DNA of 64,000 bases from Patiria miniata (lineage: Eukaryota > Echinodermata > Asteroidea > Valvatida > Asterinidae): positions 11,211,774 through 11,275,773 of the forward strand of contig NW_024037071.1 in NCBI RefSeq assembly GCF_015706575.1, read 5' to 3'. Every line of letters begins with the position of its first letter. The stretch's first letter is position 1. The notes below the pieces were generated by a model. The model was not told where the DNA came from. It did no database searches and saw nothing but the letters and a program-made list of their open reading frames with translations. Positions 61,901 through 63,509 of this stretch are shown one piece after another. Made by a program: the position numbers and the translations under genes.

Positions 61901-63509
61901 AAAAATCTTAGCGAATGTCTGGCACCCTCTAGGGGAATATTGCATATAATCTAGTGATGCTCTACAGGTAAGTACTCACAAGTAAAATTAGACCTCGCTG
62001 CTGTTGAGTGAAGTGTTAAGTCAATTTCCCTTTACATTTGATATGATGATTACCTTTAAAAAAAAAAACAGGTGAAGATAAAGTGCTGTGGCAAGGGACA
62101 AGCAAAGTCTTTCAATGTTCGGGGTCCTACCCTCAGCGTCAAAGATGCTTGCATTCAGATTCAAGCGCTCTTTACGAGAATCCAGAAAGAGGAACTTGAG
62201 CTGCAACAAAGGGAACACCTGTTTAAGGAAGTAAGTCAAAACAAGATGTGATGACAGCATTGTTTAAAGCAATGTTTCCTTTATCACTTAATATCTATGA
62301 AAAAAATAAGCTAGGCTTGGGTGAAATATCTATTTACATCAGATGTCTTTGAAGTGATGTTCATTTTTACCATTTGAGATGAGAGATTCAACTTCGCTGG
62401 TTGCTAATAAATCCATTGCCAATCAAAGTGATATTTTCTATTTACTCGGGGTGGGTGGGGGTTCTTGGGGGTAGTGTTAAAGGGGGTGGGAGGAGGGGCT
62501 CTCGCCCCTTCCATACCCCTTTGATCTGCCCGTGTTGACAGTTACGAATAAGAAGTGTTTTACGAGAATCTACATTGTTCATTATACAATCATTATACAA
62601 TCAACCCCAATCACGGCGGCAAAAATTGTTGTGTTATATCACGGTAATAGATTGCAACCGTCTGAAATTGTGGGTTTCCTCCAGTTGCCATGCAGCCATC
62701 GCGGAAGTATTATTTTGAAAAGATCCGTGATTACTGCATCGTGAATATTCGCACAGATTTTTTTTTCATACATGCACGGAAACACAAATTAATTTACCTT
62801 TTCCCACAATAGACCAATCCATTAAAACCTGTTCCGTTACGCACCAATCACAGCTGCGACCTTGGTCCATGTGCATCCATTCGACACAATGCGCACACGT
62901 TTATTCAACACAATGTGTGCGCGTTTATTCCACATCAGTACACACGTGTGCACGCTGTCTGAAACCTCTTACCCGGACTATTTCTATTATACAATGCGAT
63001 AGAAACAACACTTTCAACGGTGGGGATGATCAATGTAATGCACAATGTACCCCGTGGGGTACATCACTCATGTACCACGAGTATACGCCCCTGACACAGT
63101 ACATGCCTGTTTGTGGCACATCACCTGCTTGGTTTTCGACCAATTAAAAATCACAATCTATAACCGTGGTATGACAATACCATTTGCAAATACAAGGAAT
63201 TATGTTCTCATTGTTTGCACAAGCATGCTGTTTTGTTCAATTTCAAGTCCATTAAGTAACTGCTGTATTTTTTTCTGTATTTTAATTTTTAATGGCTAAC
63301 CTGAAAGGTGCAATGGAAGTACAGCACTCAACATGGAATGGAAGCATATGATCCAGAGGTGAATGCTATCATAGAGGAGGCCCACAAGAACAATCGCCCC
63401 TCAGTTATCCTGAATCTTGAAGATGGAAATGTGACAATCAACTTCCAAGCCATGGAGGAGATTTCACCTTCTGGAAACCTTGTTGTCCAACGGATTGACA
63501 TGAAAAAAG
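4828..63509 (+). CDS. PARP14: PARP14-like macro-domain ADP-ribosyltransferase gene, internal part (25 exons)
   Basis: This entry is the gene model; single exons follow. Seen: 25 exons with AG acceptors and GT donors, about 6,006 coding bases, whose phases agree at every junction (0/0, 0/1, 1/1 and so on). The encoded order is RRM end, disordered linker, RRM, RRM, RRM, KH-like array, macro 1, macro 2, macro 3, KH-like segment, WWE. That order is known from vertebrate PARP14, a mono-ADP-ribosyltransferase with RNA-binding modules and ADP-ribose-binding macro domains that works in interferon and antiviral signalling and ADP-ribosylation turnover. The catalytic domain should begin in the next exon downstream of 64000, and the start codon and first RRM half lie upstream of 4828. 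One-to-one orthology is not proven, because the family expanded in several invertebrates. No alternative family shares this architecture. Confidence 0.93.
4977..6291 (+). other. Intron 1
   Basis: It contains a (GTT)n tract at about 5045-5068, a G-run near 5742, and at about 5795-5890 one copy of an interspersed repeat also found at 10205-10345 and 49530-49625 (shared phrases CTCAAT..A.GGAAACT and TGA.GTGAAAGAGAAAT). No coding signal seen. Confidence 0.6.
6292..6468 (+). CDS. PARP14: PARP14-like exon 2: disordered linker
   Basis: Acceptor TGTCTTTAG|G, donor GGAGAG|GTATTG; phases 0/0, 59 codons. The peptide ([18 protein letters not shown]...) is rich in S, P, K and D with no domain; it looks like a flexible linker between RRMs. 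It is supported by phase continuity with the neighbouring exons and clean splice borders rather than by a domain match. Confidence 0.75.
6965..8366. mobile_element. DNA-transposon-like element with inverted ends, split by a LINE
   Basis: The left end ACCCCTCAGCCGAGAG is the near reverse complement of the right end CTCTGGCTGAGGGGT. Inside, a block beginning GGTAGGGGGTTGCCC and containing GGTCAAAGGTCAAGGTCACC occurs twice, at about 7098-7200 and 8244-8345, on both sides of the LINE fragment at 7245-8215. No transposase is visible, so this is a non-autonomous element. No target duplication could be fixed. Confidence 0.6.
7245..8215 (+). pseudogene. L2/CR1-group LINE fragment: reverse-transcriptase C-terminus and 3' UTR
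   Basis: An open frame at 7430-7798 encodes the part of a LINE ORF2 after the reverse-transcriptase core. Seen: the '[16 protein letters not shown]' block and 'KLQRRAF' typical of the non-LTR thumb region, preceded out of frame by the upstream strand ('[16 protein letters not shown]' near 7332-7390). The RT core and endonuclease are absent, so the copy is 5'-truncated as is usual for LINEs. The 3' UTR ends near 8200 with TTTAATAAAATAAA and an ATAATA-rich tail. At least one frame break separates the two readable pieces. Confidence 0.8.
9430..9601 (+). mobile_element. LINE 3' end with ATAAA-type tail
   Basis: A sequence ending CCCCGGGTAAAGAAATG followed by (TAAA/AATAAATA) repeats resembles the 3' UTR and short tandem tail of L2-type LINEs. 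No coding part is seen upstream. It is probably a strongly 5'-truncated insertion. Confidence 0.5.
9743..9910 (+). CDS. PARP14: PARP14-like exon 3: first copy of a duplicated 56-residue linker exon
   Basis: Acceptor TGTTACAG|TT, donor AAGGAG|GTATTT; phases 0/0, 56 codons. It encodes [18 protein letters not shown] and [12 protein letters not shown], a low-complexity acidic linker with no named domain. It is 44/56 identical to exon 4, and about 70 bases of upstream intron and about 40 bases downstream are shared too, so exon and flanks were duplicated together. Confidence 0.85.
9911..11076 (+). other. Intron 3
   Basis: It contains a copy of the interspersed repeat also present at about 5795 and 49530 (phrase ATTAGTTTTGGTACATTGAT at about 10221) and, from about 11005, the duplicated pre-exon sequence (GCAGTAAAATTGTGCGCTGTG). 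The ORF at 10634-10828 lacks a convincing donor site. Confidence 0.5.
11077..11244 (+). CDS. PARP14: PARP14-like exon 4: second copy of the duplicated linker exon
   Basis: Acceptor GTATTGCAG|GT, donor AATCAG|GTATTT; phases 0/0, 56 codons, exactly the length of exon 3. It encodes [18 protein letters not shown] and [12 protein letters not shown]. As both copies are phase 0/0 and equal in length, inclusion of either or both keeps the frame; mutually exclusive or optional splicing is possible but not shown. Confidence 0.85.
11245..12404 (+). other. Intron 4
   Basis: It contains a more GC-rich stretch at about 11580-11850 with short ORFs but no domain, and a palindromic MITE-like element at 12124-12265. 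Confidence 0.5.
12124..12265. mobile_element. Palindromic MITE-like element, about 68-bp arms
   Basis: The left arm starts AAATATAACATGGTTTA and continues through GGGTGGACAG and TTGCAAGTTGACAA; the right arm reads back through TTGTCAACTTCCAATACC, CTGTCCACCC and AAACCATGTTATATTT. The arms match with scattered mismatches and meet at about 12195. No coding capacity; the target duplication is not resolved. Confidence 0.75.
12405..12540 (+). CDS. PARP14: PARP14-like exon 5: basic/Q-rich linker
   Basis: Acceptor CTTCACAG|AC, donor GGAGATA|GTGAGC; phase 0 in, phase 1 out, 45 codons plus one base. It encodes [16 protein letters not shown] and a glutamine/serine-rich end. PAKKLKM resembles a short basic nuclear signal. 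Support is by splice borders and phase fit with exon 6. Confidence 0.75.
12541..13400 (+). other. Intron 5
   Basis: No repeat boundary, RNA gene or coding domain was recognised in these 860 bases. Confidence 0.5.
13401..13705 (+). CDS. PARP14: PARP14-like exon 6: Q-rich, K-rich disordered segment
   Basis: Acceptor TCACGTAG|GA, donor CGAGAG|GTACAA; phase 1 in, phase 0 out, about 102 codons. The peptide is rich in Q, G, H and K, and carries a strong basic cluster [11 protein letters not shown] that looks like a bipartite-type nuclear localisation signal. No folded domain. Continuity of phase with exons 5 and 7 supports it. Confidence 0.8.
13706..15079 (+). other. Intron 6
   Basis: It contains an ACATGTAC-rich simple tract (about 14296-14404) and a segment at about 13970-14050 with GCGCGACATCGCG that resembles 48100-48130, so a dispersed repeat is likely. 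No coding signal. Confidence 0.5.
14296..14404. repeat. TACATGTA-type degenerate simple repeat
   Basis: Many overlapping ACATGTAC / CATGTACA palindromic octamers, interrupted. Such tracts recur across the window, for example near 38205-38240 and 46910-46935. Confidence 0.7.
15080..15296 (+). CDS. PARP14: PARP14-like exon 7: poly-Glu tract and start of an RRM
   Basis: Acceptor CTCTTCAG|GAG, donor CCATCAC|GTAAGT; phase 0 in, phase 1 out. A run of about a dozen glutamates is followed by [18 protein letters not shown], then [17 protein letters not shown], which matches the first strand and the 'L..yFEN..rSGGG' helix/strand block of PARP10/14-type RRMs. The domain continues in exon 8. Confidence 0.9.
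15460..16061. mobile_element. hAT-type MITE with TACTCG subterminal repeats
   Basis: The ends are CAATGTTGTAGTACTCG and its near complement (AGTACTAGACTACGACACTG). A perfect 8-bp target duplication ATAATTGC flanks it (15452-15459 and 16062-16069), the hAT signature. Most of the 602 bp consists of reiterated TACTCG/GTACTC-like hexamers near both ends. There is no transposase; it is non-autonomous. It sits in intron 7 between two halves of an RRM. Confidence 0.9.
16136..16387 (+). CDS. PARP14: PARP14-like exon 8: end of one RRM, start of the next
   Basis: Acceptor TTCTTTTAG|TT, donor ATCCAAG|GTATAA; phases 1/1. It completes the exon 7 RRM ([20 protein letters not shown]), then a basic spacer ([12 protein letters not shown]), then a new RRM beginning [20 protein letters not shown] and running to [16 protein letters not shown]. 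Confidence 0.9.
16388..17327 (+). other. Intron 8
   Basis: It contains a C-run (about 16697) and, at about 16975-17115, one copy of an interspersed repeat shared with 48195-48365 (phrase CAGGTTAGTTGT and TTTTGATCACTTTTATTGCT / TTTTGAGCACTTTTGTTGCT). Confidence 0.55.
17328..17426 (+). CDS. PARP14: PARP14-like exon 9: end of the second complete RRM
   Basis: Acceptor GTTTGTAG|AC, donor GTGAAAG|GTGAGA; phases 1/1, 33 codons. It encodes [20 protein letters not shown]..., the last helix and strand of the RRM begun in exon 8. The intron cuts the RRM at the same structural place and in the same phase as intron 7. Confidence 0.85.
17427..20366 (+). other. Intron 9
   Basis: Apart from the foldback element at 18528-19812, the intron shows no coding signal; short ORFs at 17494-17709 and 17941-18177 match no family. 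Confidence 0.55.
18528..19812. mobile_element. 1.28-kb foldback element, full-length inverted repeat with TA target site
   Basis: The ends GTCAGGTGGC / GCCACCTGAC are flanked by TA on each side (18526-18527, 19813-19814). Inverted homology runs inward almost continuously: the outer arms 18528-about 18935 match about 19405-19812 (phrases TAGGCACCCTTCCC, ATATCTTCTCTAGGTC, CACGGCAGGGATTAA), and the inner arms about 19050-19150 match about 19205-19310. The axis is near 19170, with arms of roughly 640 bp. No ORF. TA duplication is compatible with a Tc1/mariner-type MITE, but the family is not certain. Confidence 0.88.
20367..20504 (+). CDS. PARP14: PARP14-like exon 10: start of the third complete RRM
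   Basis: Acceptor GTGTTGAAG|GG, donor TGGAAAG|GTATGC; phases 1/1. It encodes [20 protein letters not shown] and ends [13 protein letters not shown], the 'E.IELYF.N...SGG' block and third strand characteristic of PARP14-family RRMs. It continues into exon 11. Confidence 0.9.
20505..22227 (+). other. Intron 10
   Basis: It contains the MITE at 21710-22081. The remainder (20505-21709) has several short ORFs but nothing recognised. Confidence 0.5.
21710..22081. mobile_element. 372-bp MITE with TTA target duplication
   Basis: The ends GGCCAAAAAA...GTCTCC and GGAGAC...TTTTTTGGCC are inverted over about 36 bp including GGTTTCTGGTATGG / CCATACCAGAAACTGG. TTA precedes (21707-21709) and follows (22082-22084), which fits PIF/Harbinger-type insertion. 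No coding sequence. Confidence 0.78.
22228..23325 (+). CDS. PARP14: PARP14-like exon 11: RRM end and KH-like module array
   Basis: Acceptor TTCTTTAG|TT, donor AGCAAAG|GTAAAA; phases 1/1, 366 codons, the largest exon. The first about 30 residues ([20 protein letters not shown]) close the RRM. The remainder is alternating helix/strand repeats of about 70-80 residues with ends such as [36 protein letters not shown] and [20 protein letters not shown]. This 'strand, strand-G, helix' rhythm is that of the degenerate KH-like domains between RRMs and macro domains in PARP14. In that family they help bind RNA and assemble the protein. Confidence 0.92.
23326..24251 (+). other. Intron 11
   Basis: It contains a stem-loop at 23444-23543 and otherwise no recognised element. 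Confidence 0.5.
23444..23543. repeat. Nested stem-loop
   Basis: Outer arms GACGCCTGAATCAAG and CTTGATTCAGACGTC (one mismatch); the inner palindrome GAGTCGTTCAGAACGACTC lies between, near 23500. Possibly a very short MITE or a structured intronic element. Confidence 0.6.
24252..24884 (+). CDS. PARP14: PARP14-like exon 12: last KH-like modules and start of macro domain 1
   Basis: Acceptor TTTTGCAG|GG, donor AAAGCAG|GTGAGT; phases 1/1, 211 codons. KH-like segments ([20 protein letters not shown]) lead to a [11 protein letters not shown] linker and macro 1: [20 protein letters not shown] then [17 protein letters not shown]. The pattern 'GD.T...VD.IVNAAN..L.HVGG.A..I..AG' is the ADP-ribose-binding core; the second Asn of NAAN and the following His-x-Gly-Gly are kept, as in macro domains able to remove ADP-ribose. 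Hydrolase activity is inference. Confidence 0.95.
25022..25510 (+). CDS. PARP14: PARP14-like exon 13: remainder of macro domain 1
   Basis: Acceptor CTTTCACAG|GT, donor GACAAAG|GTGGGC; phases 1/1, 163 codons. It continues with [10 protein letters not shown], the strand [10 protein letters not shown], and the diphosphate-binding loop [19 protein letters not shown]; it then ends the fold ([20 protein letters not shown]). The loop glycines are intact, so this macro domain looks functional. Confidence 0.95.
25511..26130 (+). other. Intron 13 of the gene model
   Basis: 620 bases with no recognised element or coding domain. Confidence 0.5.
26131..26300 (+). CDS. PARP14: PARP14-like exon 14: proline/alanine linker and first strands of macro domain 2
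   Basis: Acceptor AACCTTAG|GG, donor GAAATG|GTAAAA; phase 1 in, phase 0 out. [14 protein letters not shown] is a flexible linker. [15 protein letters not shown] is the first strand and loop of macro 2, resembling the 'V.I..G.I..E.VDV.VNT' start of the second macro domain in PARP14. Confidence 0.88.
26301..26913 (+). other. Intron 14 of the gene model
   Basis: 613 bases with no element boundary or coding domain recognised. Confidence 0.45.
26914..27150 (+). CDS. PARP14: PARP14-like exon 15: core of macro domain 2
   Basis: Acceptor GCCATACAG|GT, donor GAGCAA|GTAAGA; phases 0/0, 79 codons. [20 protein letters not shown] then [11 protein letters not shown]. The canonical NAAN is replaced by NTAG and the GGG by a GNGAVSKAI pattern, as in the second and third macro domains of PARP14, which are considered ADP-ribose readers rather than hydrolases. 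Confidence 0.92.
27151..27541 (+). other. Intron 15 of the gene model
   Basis: 391 bases; no element recognised. Confidence 0.45.
27542..27763 (+). CDS. PARP14: PARP14-like exon 16: C-terminal half of macro domain 2
   Basis: Acceptor TGTTTTAG|TT, donor ATCCAG|GTATAG; phases 0/0, 74 codons. [20 protein letters not shown] is the phosphate-binding loop (GTGNL variant), and [17 protein letters not shown] the last strand. Confidence 0.92.
27764..28336 (+). other. Intron 16 of the gene model
   Basis: 573 bases, no element recognised. Confidence 0.45.
28337..28448 (+). CDS. PARP14: PARP14-like exon 17: macro 2 end and linker
   Basis: Acceptor TTTTGTAG|TG, donor TCATCAG|GTAAAC; phase 0 in, phase 1 out. 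[11 protein letters not shown] closes macro 2; the rest ([20 protein letters not shown]) is a basic flexible linker to macro 3. Confidence 0.85.
28514..28765. mobile_element. 252-bp hAT-type MITE
   Basis: The ends CATGGGCGTCG and CGACGCCCATG are perfect inverted repeats. A perfect 8-bp target duplication TTCCTCTT flanks it (28506-28513, 28766-28773). The interior is dominated by G/C and A homopolymer runs. No coding capacity: the plus ORF at 28364-28627 is an exon read into this element. Confidence 0.92.
28801..34666 (+). mobile_element. Broken DIRS-type (tyrosine-recombinase) retroelement
   Basis: The terminal inverted repeats (about 28821-28962 and 34503-34650; shared ACCTGTTAAACCTTACATTT) are a hallmark of DIRS elements, as is the internal region (about 34351-34447) complementary to both outer edges (GAGAGTCCCAGAAGTGG; ACGATACTTACCTG). 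Plus-strand parts in order: gag-like region (about 29180-31200), remnant of reverse transcriptase and RNase H (about 32650-33400), and a tyrosine-recombinase remnant (about 33700-34200). The element is clearly broken, with many breaks, and holds a likely insertion at about 31379-32300. The divergence of its two inverted repeats suggests considerable age. It lies in the intron between exons 17 and 18. Confidence 0.87.
31379..32300 (+). mobile_element. Probable hAT-related fragment inside the DIRS element
   Basis: It starts with CAGGGATGTGATTT, a hAT-like terminus. At 31866 a favourable start (CCAACATGGC) opens [20 protein letters not shown]; a further stretch with a [16 protein letters not shown] pattern follows, reminiscent of the Cys/His finger near the N-terminus of some hAT-like proteins. 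The right end was not found, so the limits are approximate. The interruption of the readable series of DIRS parts supports insertion. Confidence 0.4.
35212..35373 (+). CDS. PARP14: PARP14-like exon 18: start of macro domain 3
   Basis: Acceptor TTCTGTAG|GT, donor TTGAATG|GTAAGT; phases 1/1, 54 codons. [20 protein letters not shown] then [11 protein letters not shown] form the first strands and binding loop of macro 3; NSVG replaces NAAN. It is separated from exon 17 by the DIRS-bearing intron of 6.8 kb. Confidence 0.92.
35536..36062. mobile_element. MITE-like element with inverted CCTTTCCATATGCACA ends
   Basis: The left end GGCGCCTTTCCATATGCACA is mirrored by the right end TGTGCATATGGAAAAGCACC. 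Inside, GTATGCGTTGCAT-type sequence near the left pairs with ATGCAACGTATACGC near the right. No coding capacity and no certain target duplication. Confidence 0.65.
36155..37391. mobile_element. 1.24-kb element with TACCGTAATTTTCGG ends
   Basis: TACCGTAATTTTCGGAATAT at the left and ATATTCCGAAAATTACGGTA at the right are inverted repeats. Subterminal GCGGCTTATA phrases occur at both ends in opposite orientation. No transposase seen; the 5'-TA ends suggest a TA target site (mariner-like) but this is not proven. Confidence 0.8.
37745..37819 (+). CDS. PARP14: PARP14-like exon 19: helix of macro domain 3
   Basis: Acceptor TTATTCACAG|GT, donor AATAAAG|GTGATT; phases 1/1, 25 codons. [19 protein letters not shown] continues exon 18 directly, matching the 'G.VS.AIL..GG..I..EC' helix of macro 3. 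Confidence 0.9.
37820..38590 (+). other. First part of intron 19
   Basis: Short ORFs and ACATGTA-rich sequence near 38150-38240; no recognised element. The rest of this 5.5-kb intron is the TGACGTCA array and a hAT-like element. Confidence 0.4.
38590..41740. repeat. TGACGTCA-bearing tandem array with higher-order units and hairpins
   Basis: At about 38928-39490 four units of about 145-152 bp follow head to tail, each with ATGACGTCACATG, GATGACGTCATCGTGACGTC, a TAACACATCCCGG phrase, CAAGTTTCAACCCAATC and a CAAAATAT end. From about 39735 larger units of 0.9-1.0 kb follow, each opened by a hairpin AGAGCTATGTCTGTT...AACATAGGGCTTT (39737, 40625, 41652). The palindrome TGACGTCA, the CRE consensus, recurs throughout. 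Coding capacity is absent. A diverged copy lies at 3960-4690. Confidence 0.85.
41559..41679. repeat. Three stacked hairpins at the end of the TGACGTCA array
   Basis: 41559-41586: GGCTTTTCCG / CGGAAAAGCC. 41608-41635: GGCTTTTTCACAAATTTG with GCGAAAAAGCC. 41655-41679: CTATGTCTGTT / AACAGAACATAG with one bulge. All carry the AAAAGCC/GGCTTTT theme, although their loop-proximal parts differ. Confidence 0.8.
41908..43081. mobile_element. hAT-like element with CAGACCTGCC ends
   Basis: CAGACCTGCC at the left and GGCAGGTCTG at the right are perfect inverted ends. The subterminal sequence (TACGATTCTGCCGTATTTTG; AAAATAC blocks) is also mirrored. The flanking 8-mers TATTTTAA and TGTTAAAG agree only partly. 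No transposase, 1,174 bp. Confidence 0.65.
43347..43517 (+). CDS. PARP14: PARP14-like exon 20: central strands of macro domain 3
   Basis: Acceptor CCCCAATAG|AC, donor GGCACAG|GTAAGA; phases 1/1, 57 codons. [20 protein letters not shown] is the 'V.TT.G.L....I.HV' strand pair, and [12 protein letters not shown] leads into the phosphate loop completed by exon 21. Confidence 0.92.
43625..44077. mobile_element. piggyBac-like MITE with TTAA target duplication
   Basis: The ends CCCTAAAAGGGCCGGG and CCCGGCCCCTTTAGGG are near-perfect inverted repeats. TTAA lies immediately outside each (43621-43624, 44078-44081). CCCT-type ends plus TTAA are the piggyBac signature. Internal G/C homopolymers (GCGGAATCCGCC blocks) occur near both ends. 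No coding capacity, 453 bp. Confidence 0.88.
44082..44575. repeat. GAGTCTGAGTC-type degenerate repeats
   Basis: Two clusters (about 44085-44175 and 44410-44575) of GAGTCT/GAGTCC hexamers, in opposite orientation, ending GACTCA...; probably the ends of another element whose terminus resembles ACCAGAGATGTACGACTTG (complement of 44555-44573). The piggyBac-like MITE lies against its left side. Limits are uncertain. Confidence 0.55.
45157..45363 (+). CDS. PARP14: PARP14-like exon 21: end of macro domain 3
   Basis: Acceptor TTTTTCAG|GC, donor GGCCTGG|GTAAAT; phases 1/1, 69 codons. After [17 protein letters not shown] (phosphate loop and helix), the strand [20 protein letters not shown] closes the fold. 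It ends in a linker ([10 protein letters not shown]). Confidence 0.92.
45364..45888 (+). other. Intron 21 of the gene model
   Basis: 525 bases with a C/A homopolymer tract near 45570-45610; otherwise nothing recognised. Confidence 0.45.
45889..46064 (+). CDS. PARP14: PARP14-like exon 22: linker and start of the pre-WWE KH-like segment
   Basis: Acceptor GTTGACAG|GG, donor TCTGAG|GTAGAC; phase 1 in, phase 0 out. A small-residue stretch ([16 protein letters not shown]) leads to [20 protein letters not shown], the first strand and helix of the KH-like module that in PARP14 sits between macro 3 and WWE. Confidence 0.88.
46065..48688 (+). other. Intron 22 of the gene model
   Basis: About 46256-47520 looks like a degraded element: it starts near CAGTGACGTAGTACC and has CCTTGGCCTTAA-type repeats at both ends (about 46280 and 47380-47470). 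A second dispersed repeat at 48195-48365 matches 16975-17115. Short ORFs show no family. Confidence 0.45.
48689..48772 (+). CDS. PARP14: PARP14-like exon 23: middle of the KH-like segment
   Basis: Acceptor TTCCTTACAG|AA, donor CATCAC|GTATGT; phases 0/0, 28 codons. It encodes [20 protein letters not shown]; small, but phase and context fit exactly between exons 22 and 24. Confidence 0.8.
48980..50940 (-). pseudogene. Degenerate minus-strand coding-like remnants, family not recognised
   Basis: Short minus-strand frames at 49073-49303 ([20 protein letters not shown]), 49498-49941 and 50719-50913 have protein-like composition. A recurring phrase such as CCTCGGCAA with AGCTGC upstream occurs near 49222-49248 and 50350-50375, with a looser match near 49640, hinting at repeated modules. 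I do not recognise the family. The hAT-like MITE at 50003-50308 interrupts it. It could also be a noncoding interspersed repeat. Confidence 0.3.
50003..50308. mobile_element. hAT-like MITE, 306 bp
   Basis: The ends CAGTGGCACACCCAGGA and CCTTAGGTGCGCCACTG are inverted; CAGTGGCNCACCCAGG is a classic hAT terminus. The flanking 8-mers TTCCCTCA (49995-50002) and AGCCCTCA (50309-50316) agree at 6 of 8. The interior has G and C runs in mirrored positions. No coding capacity. Confidence 0.85.
51023..54190 (-). mobile_element. CR1/L2-group LINE, antisense in intron, degenerate ORF2
   Basis: Minus strand, from about 54190 down. The endonuclease part starts near 54040 ([39 protein letters not shown]), its longest frame being 53797-52889. 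Reverse-transcriptase pieces lie at 52607-52419, 52395-51952 ([29 protein letters not shown]) and 51907-51182 ([35 protein letters not shown]). Several stops and shifts separate them, and the FADD catalytic box near 51975 reads FADT. The 3' end, near 51023-51040 (minus-strand GATGATGATGATAATGATGA), is a short tandem tail as in this LINE group. The element is not active. Confidence 0.9.
54699..56176. mobile_element. hAT-like element with GGCC/GAGG subterminal repeats
   Basis: The ends CAGTGTTGTAG and its near complement CTCCAACACTG (56166-56176) match the terminus of the 15.46-kb hAT MITE. Both ends carry reiterated GAGGCC/GGCCGA hexamers (54712-54806 and 56027-56165). The flanking 8-mers TTGAACGC and ATGATCAC agree at 5 of 8, so the duplication is decayed or absent. 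The interior has C-runs and CGCGCG near 55155-55200 and GGGCGTCGCGAGGG near 55340, the latter similar to the end of the MITE at 28514. Confidence 0.65.
56191..56666. mobile_element. Near-perfect 476-bp palindrome flanked by TTAA
   Basis: Arms 56191-56426 and 56431-56666 are 236 bp each with a 4-base loop (ACTG at 56427-56430). By eye only three differences occur, all transitions within the outer about 60 bp; the inner about 170 bp look identical. TTAA stands directly outside both ends (56187-56190, 56667-56670), suggesting a piggyBac- or Kolobok-type target duplication. The mirrored ORFs (56244-56435 minus, 56422-56613 plus) encode the same peptide merely because of the symmetry. Confidence 0.9.
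57157..57334. mobile_element. Palindromic MITE-like element, about 85-bp arms
   Basis: The left arm from GTTATACAAATATTGAGTGG through GGGAGGAATATTAT and GTAAAATCTGGACTTTTCC is mirrored by GGAAAAGTCCAGATTTTAC, ATAATATTCCTCCC and CCACTCAATA...TATATAAC. The axis lies near 57243, in the CGAGGTGAAGCCGAG motif. No ORF of its own; the 98-codon minus ORF only crosses it. Confidence 0.78.
57972..61560 (-). mobile_element. CR1/L2-group LINE, near full length, antisense in intron
   Basis: The LINE surrounds the long ORF at 58071-61277. Its 3' end, on the minus strand, is a short UTR finishing with ACAGAT repeats (plus-strand TCTGTATCTGTATC at about 57976-57998). The readable N-terminal part extends up to about 61540 in another frame ([20 protein letters not shown]), so one frame break lies near 61390. 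A CT-rich stretch (61802-61840) and CCAAGATGGC near 61580 may belong to its 5' UTR. It lies in the 13.3-kb intron 23. Confidence 0.85.
58071..61277 (-). CDS. LINE ORF2: PHD-type finger, endonuclease, reverse transcriptase (1,068 codons)
   Basis: Uninterrupted frame. The same frame stays open up to 61406 and there completes a Cys4-His-Cys3-type PHD finger (CGLC, CDDC, H..C, then W.C.KC near residue 15), but no ATG is found in that extension. Then come the apurinic-like endonuclease, about residues 115-340 ([30 protein letters not shown]), and the reverse transcriptase, about 560-830 ([26 protein letters not shown]). Motif A reads [10 protein letters not shown] where the family has LDFSKAFD, so the catalytic aspartate is asparagine (codon AAC near 59189). 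This would disable polymerisation unless it is a sequencing error. Host role unlikely; it is a mobile-element gene. Confidence 0.93.
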   Translation of the reverse strand: MCSADFELLNHSNIQWKCHKCDSTNCDSFTYHSYELRYSSDDLNIDSNIELGNIPSSENSFRPLQTSSPIASTQTDDERTRESYTLSQVCSPTMATQMPRAHSSVSHRPGTQNLRIMTVNCRSVLAKRSELAIAIEYIKPDIVCGTESWLTGIKPGQNPSEGYVKSSEIFPENYIAYRNDRCSLGGGVFVLAHRNLVTVELPQLVTNCELEWVKVKLENNKELIIGSFYMPHRNITTLNELDKSFKLLTNCGFQDKHIILAGDFNCPDIDWEHCIVDPRSKDNTTQQMLLDITSHLTQVHMSPTREDNLLDLVLTSNPSLVKSSVSAPGISDHDIVITDIATKPTITKQAPKKYYQFSQANWESLAGNLDALSQIIISMQQSGSNVHQMWEKFRSTVLSEIDKHIPHKIRKGNNWLPWLDKSIVKMIKRKRRLYKRAKKNNKWEAYRSLQKQCRRKIRRAHWNYINKVIQESLANNNSKPFWRYIKNRRQDNVGVAPLKHKGALYSNNSSKAKILIEQFKSVFTQDKNRDLPEVNTKVDQPIPRIVVHSVGVAKLLKKINIAKAPGPDNLPNAVLKNCADNIAPGLAAIYQTSLDSRILPGDWLKANVSCVFKKGDKHLAENYRPISLTSVLCKQLEHIIYKHIISHLEYHQILTQLNHGFRRGYSCETQLTVTLHDLQKSFDEKKQVDIAILNFSKAFDTIPHNKLLHKLHNYGIRGPLHQWLTCFLTQRTMRVVLEGVASREVPVDSGVPQGTVLGPLLFLCHINDLPASVTSKVRLFADDCLLYRQIDDPSDHVILHQDIENLETWAGKWGMRFNAKKCNILSIRNKSTRFYTLDNTVLHQVPSNRYLGIHISEDLKWNTHISSISKKAGSTLGFLRRNLRGCPVNCRRTAYLALVRPILEYGATVWDPYIKANIDRLERIQHRAVRFITGDYRSQKPGCLTKMLQNQQLPSLQDRRKQLRLTFMYKVVKGLVPAIPSQLYLTSKKPGRQIRPRTLFNSATTHSIESSIAVNSRCYRVPRSNTDQFKYSFFNRTIIDWNHLEECVVQVDSVDTFKSLFSRGPLSQ
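61561..62071 (+). other. Intron end before exon 24, with CT repeats
   Basis: CT-rich tracts (about 61802-61840) and an A-run just before the acceptor of exon 24. It may contain the 5' UTR of the LINE; otherwise nothing recognised. Confidence 0.4.
62072..62230 (+). CDS. PARP14: PARP14-like exon 24: KH-like segment end and charged helix
   Basis: The acceptor is unusual: a run of about 11 A before CAG|GT instead of a pyrimidine tract; donor AAGGAA|GTAAGT is strong. Phases 0/0, 53 codons. [20 protein letters not shown] then [20 protein letters not shown], a strand plus long charged helix, leads to the WWE domain, as in PARP14. Confidence 0.88.
62231..63307 (+). other. Intron 24 of the gene model
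   Basis: It contains a G-rich patch (62445-62500) and a 26-bp tandem pair near 62880-62931 (ACACAATG...CGTTTATTC). No coding domain. Confidence 0.5.
63308..63509 (+). CDS. PARP14: PARP14-like exon 25: WWE domain
   Basis: Acceptor CTGAAAG|GT, donor AAAAAAG|GTTTGT; phase 0 in, phase 1 out, 67 codons. [20 protein letters not shown] then IIEEAHKNN, then [18 protein letters not shown] and LVVQRID follow the WWE pattern: W at the start, Y.P..N..IE.A, then V.F..M.......V.R. WWE domains bind iso-ADP-ribose/poly-ADP-ribose units and sit directly before the PARP catalytic domain in this family. An ATG at 63293 is in frame upstream but lies on the intron side of the AG. Confidence 0.93.
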
